A stretch of 6,504 nucleotides of DNA from Planctomycetota bacterium (lineage in GTDB: Bacteria; Planctomycetota; Phycisphaerae; WQYP01): assembly GCA_021838985.1 (NCBI GenBank), contig JAKCCC010000116.1, forward strand, positions 1 through 6,504. Reading direction: 5' to 3'. The notes under the pieces are model-generated. The model ran no database searches, was not told the origin of the DNA, and saw nothing but the letters and a program-made list of their open reading frames with translations. Positions 5,556-6,504 of this stretch are shown piece after piece (position 1 is the first letter of the stretch; every line of letters starts with the position of its first letter). Position numbers and translations under genes: made by a program.

Positions 5556-5834
5556 CTACTTATGTCCGCGCGGTCCGCCGGCGGTGAGATATTTTTTCTG
5601 GACCACCCGGGCCAGATCGATATGCTGGATGTTCGCCAGCGTGCACAGCCAGGCGAAAACGTCGGCGAATTCTTCTTCCTGATTGGCCACATCCGCGCCC
5701 TGCAGAGCGGTGGCCAACTCACCAACCTCTTCCACGAACCACATGAACGTCGCCGCGGTGCCGCGCTGGCGATCGCGCCGGGAGTACTTTTTTCGGATAT
5801 GGCCCTGGAAATCGGCGATACCAAGGGAACGCAT
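5556..5834 (-). CDS. MazG-like nucleotide pyrophosphohydrolase
   Basis: A small all-alpha NTP pyrophosphatase of 92 aa, expected to hydrolyse (d)NTPs to NMPs plus PPi as a house-cleaning enzyme; the substrate is unknown. The Mg2+-binding MazG motifs are intact: E35-E36-x-x-E39 in WFVEEVGELATAL and E55-x-x-D58 in EEFADVFAWLCTLANIQ, followed by IDLARVVQKKY. MazG-like proteins of this length often end in a Cys-rich tail after 'KKYG', from family recall. Here the end is TAGGPRGHK without cysteines, close to repeat copy C, so the C-terminus may be trimmed. The start is secure: a GGAGG site (5842-5846) lies 7 nt before the ATG at 5834. It is divergent from hslV. Confidence 0.88.
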   Translation of the reverse strand: MRSLGIADFQGHIRKKYSRRDRQRGTAATFMWFVEEVGELATALQGADVANQEEEFADVFAWLCTLANIQHIDLARVVQKKYLTAGGPRGHK

Positions 5835-5841
5835 AAAAAAA

Positions 5842-5846
5842 CCTCC
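5842..5846 (-). promoter_or_regulatory. Strong ribosome binding site of the MazG-like gene
   Basis: GGAGG on the minus strand is followed by seven T residues and then the ATG at 5834. It is the best Shine-Dalgarno match in the window and fixes the start. Confidence 0.75.
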
Positions 5847-6112
5847 ACCCTAATGCCGTGAGCCGGTATGCCTCGAACCCTTATGACAAGGGCGGACCAA
5901 CCGTTGCAGCCAACTCGGGCTTCCACAACTGTCCCGGTAAACCGGAACCAGGCTTGTCCTTCTTGACCGCTCCCGGGGTCCTTGGCGATGCTTAACGGTC
6001 CGAAGCCATAAACCGCGCTACCACGAGCATGGCAGAGGCGAAAGCTCTTTTAACCGTGACGGAAGGAAAACGCAAGTTCCCCTGGCGATGGCACTTCCTG
6101 ACCGGTTCGCGT

Positions 6113-6116
6113 AGGA
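6113..6116 (+). promoter_or_regulatory. Ribosome binding site of hslV
   Basis: AGGA lies 8 nt before the ATG at 6125 and favours it over the upstream in-frame GTG at 6056. Confidence 0.5.
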
Positions 6117-6124
6117 TAGCGGCC

Positions 6125-6504
6125 ATGGCAGCGCCACGCGTGCATTCCACCACCATCCTTTCCGTGCGCCGCGACGGCCGGGTCGCCCTGGGCGGCGACG
6201 GCCAGGTGACGCTGGGCCAAACCGCGATCAAACACGATGCCGTAAAAATCCGGAAAATTTTTGAGGGACGGGTTTTGACCGGTTTCGCCGGCGGGGCCGC
6301 GGATGGATTCGCCCTGCTGGAGCGGTTCGAAAACAAGCTGCGCGAATTCAAAGGCAACACCAAAAAGGCCGCGGTGGAGTTGGCCAAGGATTGGCGAATG
6401 GATCGGGCGCTGCGACGACTGGAAGCCATGCTGGCGGTGGCGGATGCATCGGTGTCGCTGATTGTTTCCGGCACGGGCGATGTGATTGAACCAACCGACG
6501 GCAT
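6125..6504 (+). CDS. hslV: ATP-dependent protease subunit HslV (partial, cut by window edge)
   Basis: The proteolytic core of HslUV (ClpQY), a cytoplasmic dodecameric N-terminal-threonine peptidase fed by the HslU ATPase. The first 126 codons are present. Motifs are [20 protein letters not shown], the VTLGQTAIK strand, [43 protein letters not shown] and [14 protein letters not shown]. The catalytic threonine is Thr9, preceded by the short propeptide MAAPRVHS that must be removed. Lys41 corresponds to Lys33 of the mature enzyme. The ATG at 6125 has AGGA (6113-6116) 8 nt upstream; an in-frame GTG at 6056 would add 23 residues and is less likely. About 50 residues are missing at the right edge. 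hslU would be expected downstream. Confidence 0.96.
   Translation, partial: MAAPRVHSTTILSVRRDGRVALGGDGQVTLGQTAIKHDAVKIRKIFEGRVLTGFAGGAADGFALLERFENKLREFKGNTKKAAVELAKDWRMDRALRRLEAMLAVADASVSLIVSGTGDVIEPTDG

Noticed and set aside
4806..5861. Long plus-strand open frame of 351 codons
   Set aside because: It overlaps the ASCH gene, repeat copy C and the antisense of the MazG-like gene, has Gly/Arg-rich composition, and shows no family motif. It is a GC-rich shadow.
5855..5925. tRNA-like look on the minus strand (GGGTTCGAGG, CCCTTGTCATAAGGG)
   Set aside because: The T-stem has no complementary 3' half, there is no acceptor stem or proper D-arm, and the variable loop is absent. Only a small 5-bp hairpin remains.
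5072..5926. Long minus-strand open frame of 284 codons
   Set aside because: It runs over the MazG-like gene in another frame and over repeat copy C. Its Pro/Arg-rich reading has no recognisable domain.
5992..6504. Minus-strand open frame opposite hslV
   Set aside because: It is exactly antisense to the clear HslV coding sequence and has Ser/Arg/Pro-rich shadow composition.

Overview
The window is GC-rich bacterial chromosomal DNA. I see seven recognisable protein genes, one probable gene remnant, and three copies of a dispersed non-coding repeat. Coding sequence covers only about 63% of the window. The gene content fits the Verrucomicrobiota/Planctomycetota (PVC) area: a CbiR-like cobamide hydrolase of the type first described in Akkermansia, a MazG-like protein with a PVC-type sequence, an inner-membrane protein carrying a 'YDGWLGWP' motif, and a fragment with a 'FLVRPSGF.TYR' motif. 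This lineage call rests on remembered family resemblance, not on a search.

Layout. Positions 1-710 hold no intact gene. They contain small hairpins and a minus-strand remnant (354-530). Repeat copy A follows (711-880). Next come cbiR (about 1078-1854, +) and cobU (1864-2403, +), only 9 bp apart and surely one operon. Together they form a cobamide salvage/remodelling pair: CbiR would cut the nucleotide loop of scavenged cobamides, and CobU would activate the resulting cobinamide phosphate, or cobinamide, to GDP-cobinamide for attachment of a preferred lower ligand. Converging on cobU, with stops about 20 bp apart, is a minus-strand ferritin-VIT1 fusion transporter of the MbfA type (2423-3403), likely for iron export. 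Upstream of it on the same strand, across repeat copy B (3505-3700), is a two-TM membrane protein with a PH-like tail (3701-4321).

A divergent intergenic region of about 500 bp (4322-4824) contains a long imperfect hairpin, a second perfect hairpin and promoter-like motifs. It leads into an ASCH-domain gene (4825-5334, +) whose transcript looks leaderless. Repeat copy C (5349-5515) fills the convergent gap between this gene and a short MazG-like nucleotide pyrophosphohydrolase (5556-5834, -). The window ends inside hslV (6125 to the edge, +), the proteolytic subunit of the HslUV protease.

Points most worth a second look: (1) the cbiR-cobU remodelling module, and the fact that conserved cbiR coding starts upstream of any ATG, GTG or TTG; (2) the three-copy, same-orientation repeat of about 160-195 bp, with conserved ends and a variable hairpin interior (an 18-bp extended stem in copy B); (3) the structured intergenic region at 4366-4448; (4) two promoters sharing the extended -10 form TGN-TAGAAT, one apparently giving a leaderless mRNA.
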